Shown piece by piece: positions 8,187 to 8,229 of a DNA stretch of 8,229 nucleotides (positions within the stretch are counted from its first letter, which is position 1; the number at the start of each line of letters is the position of its first letter). The DNA lies in the NCBI GenBank assembly GCA_003491845.1, contig DNBN01000066.1, positions 788 to 9,016 of the forward strand, read 5' to 3'. The notes below the pieces were generated by a model. That model saw only the letters and a list, made by a program, of their open reading frames with translations, was not told the DNA's origin and did no database searches. Source of the stretch: Porticoccaceae bacterium (lineage in GTDB: Bacteria > Pseudomonadota > Gammaproteobacteria > Pseudomonadales > Porticoccaceae). The translations under genes and the position numbers were made by a program.

Positions 8187-8204
8187 TTTAGATATAAATC
8201 TAAA
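8187..8204. repeat. 7-bp inverted repeat upstream of valS promoter
   Basis: TTTAGAT (8187-8193) and ATCTAAA (8198-8204) are a perfect inverted repeat around ATAA. It sits about 50-67 bases upstream of the predicted valS transcription start. It could be a protein-binding site for valS or for an unseen neighbour beyond the window, or the end hairpin of that neighbour. The surrounding DNA is AT-rich, which raises the chance of coincidence. The rest of 8091-8229 holds no supported gene. Confidence 0.3.
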
Positions 8205-8229
8205 GGCTACTATTTTGTTGATGTTGATG

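Noticed and set aside
8216..8229. Short tandem GTTGAT repeat at the window edge
   Set aside because: Only two units at the end of the sequence; too short to interpret.
1..8229. Mobile element, CRISPR array, phage defence island, tRNA or rRNA
   Set aside because: No transposase, terminal repeats, spaced direct repeats, attachment site or structural RNA signature was seen; all large frames are core genes.

Overview
The window is a chromosomal housekeeping segment of a gammaproteobacterium. The evidence is the order cmk–rpsA–ihfB, a six-domain ribosomal protein S1, and proteins that align almost end to end with what I remember of E. coli Cmk, S1, IHF-beta, Rep and ValS. The DNA is moderately AT-rich, with cmk visibly more GC-rich than ihfB, rep and valS. 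I cannot name a genus. No mobile element, CRISPR array, tRNA, rRNA or foreign-looking island is visible.

Left half, plus strand. cmk (CMP/dCMP kinase, 27-728) is followed by a 332-base gap with no supported gene. That gap ends in a series of small hairpins just before rpsA (S1, 1061-2752) and looks like a structured S1 leader. rpsA ends in a strong intrinsic terminator (about 2767-2797). ihfB (IHF beta subunit, best start 2896) then follows with its own candidate promoter.

Right half, minus strand. valS (valyl-tRNA synthetase, 8090 to 5226) is followed after only 6 bases by rep (Rep DNA helicase, GTG start at 5219, ending at 3189), so the two look co-transcribed. rep converges on ihfB with 8 bases between stop codons, and a perfect 7-bp dyad sits across the junction. 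A candidate valS promoter with an exact TATAAT lies at 8144-8170.

The genes serve core growth: pyrimidine nucleotide supply (cmk), translation (rpsA, valS), nucleoid architecture (ihfB) and replication-fork maintenance (rep). I found no undescribed system. The points worth checking are regulatory: the S1 leader, the separation of ihfB from rpsA, valS–rep coupling, and the synteny change after ihfB.
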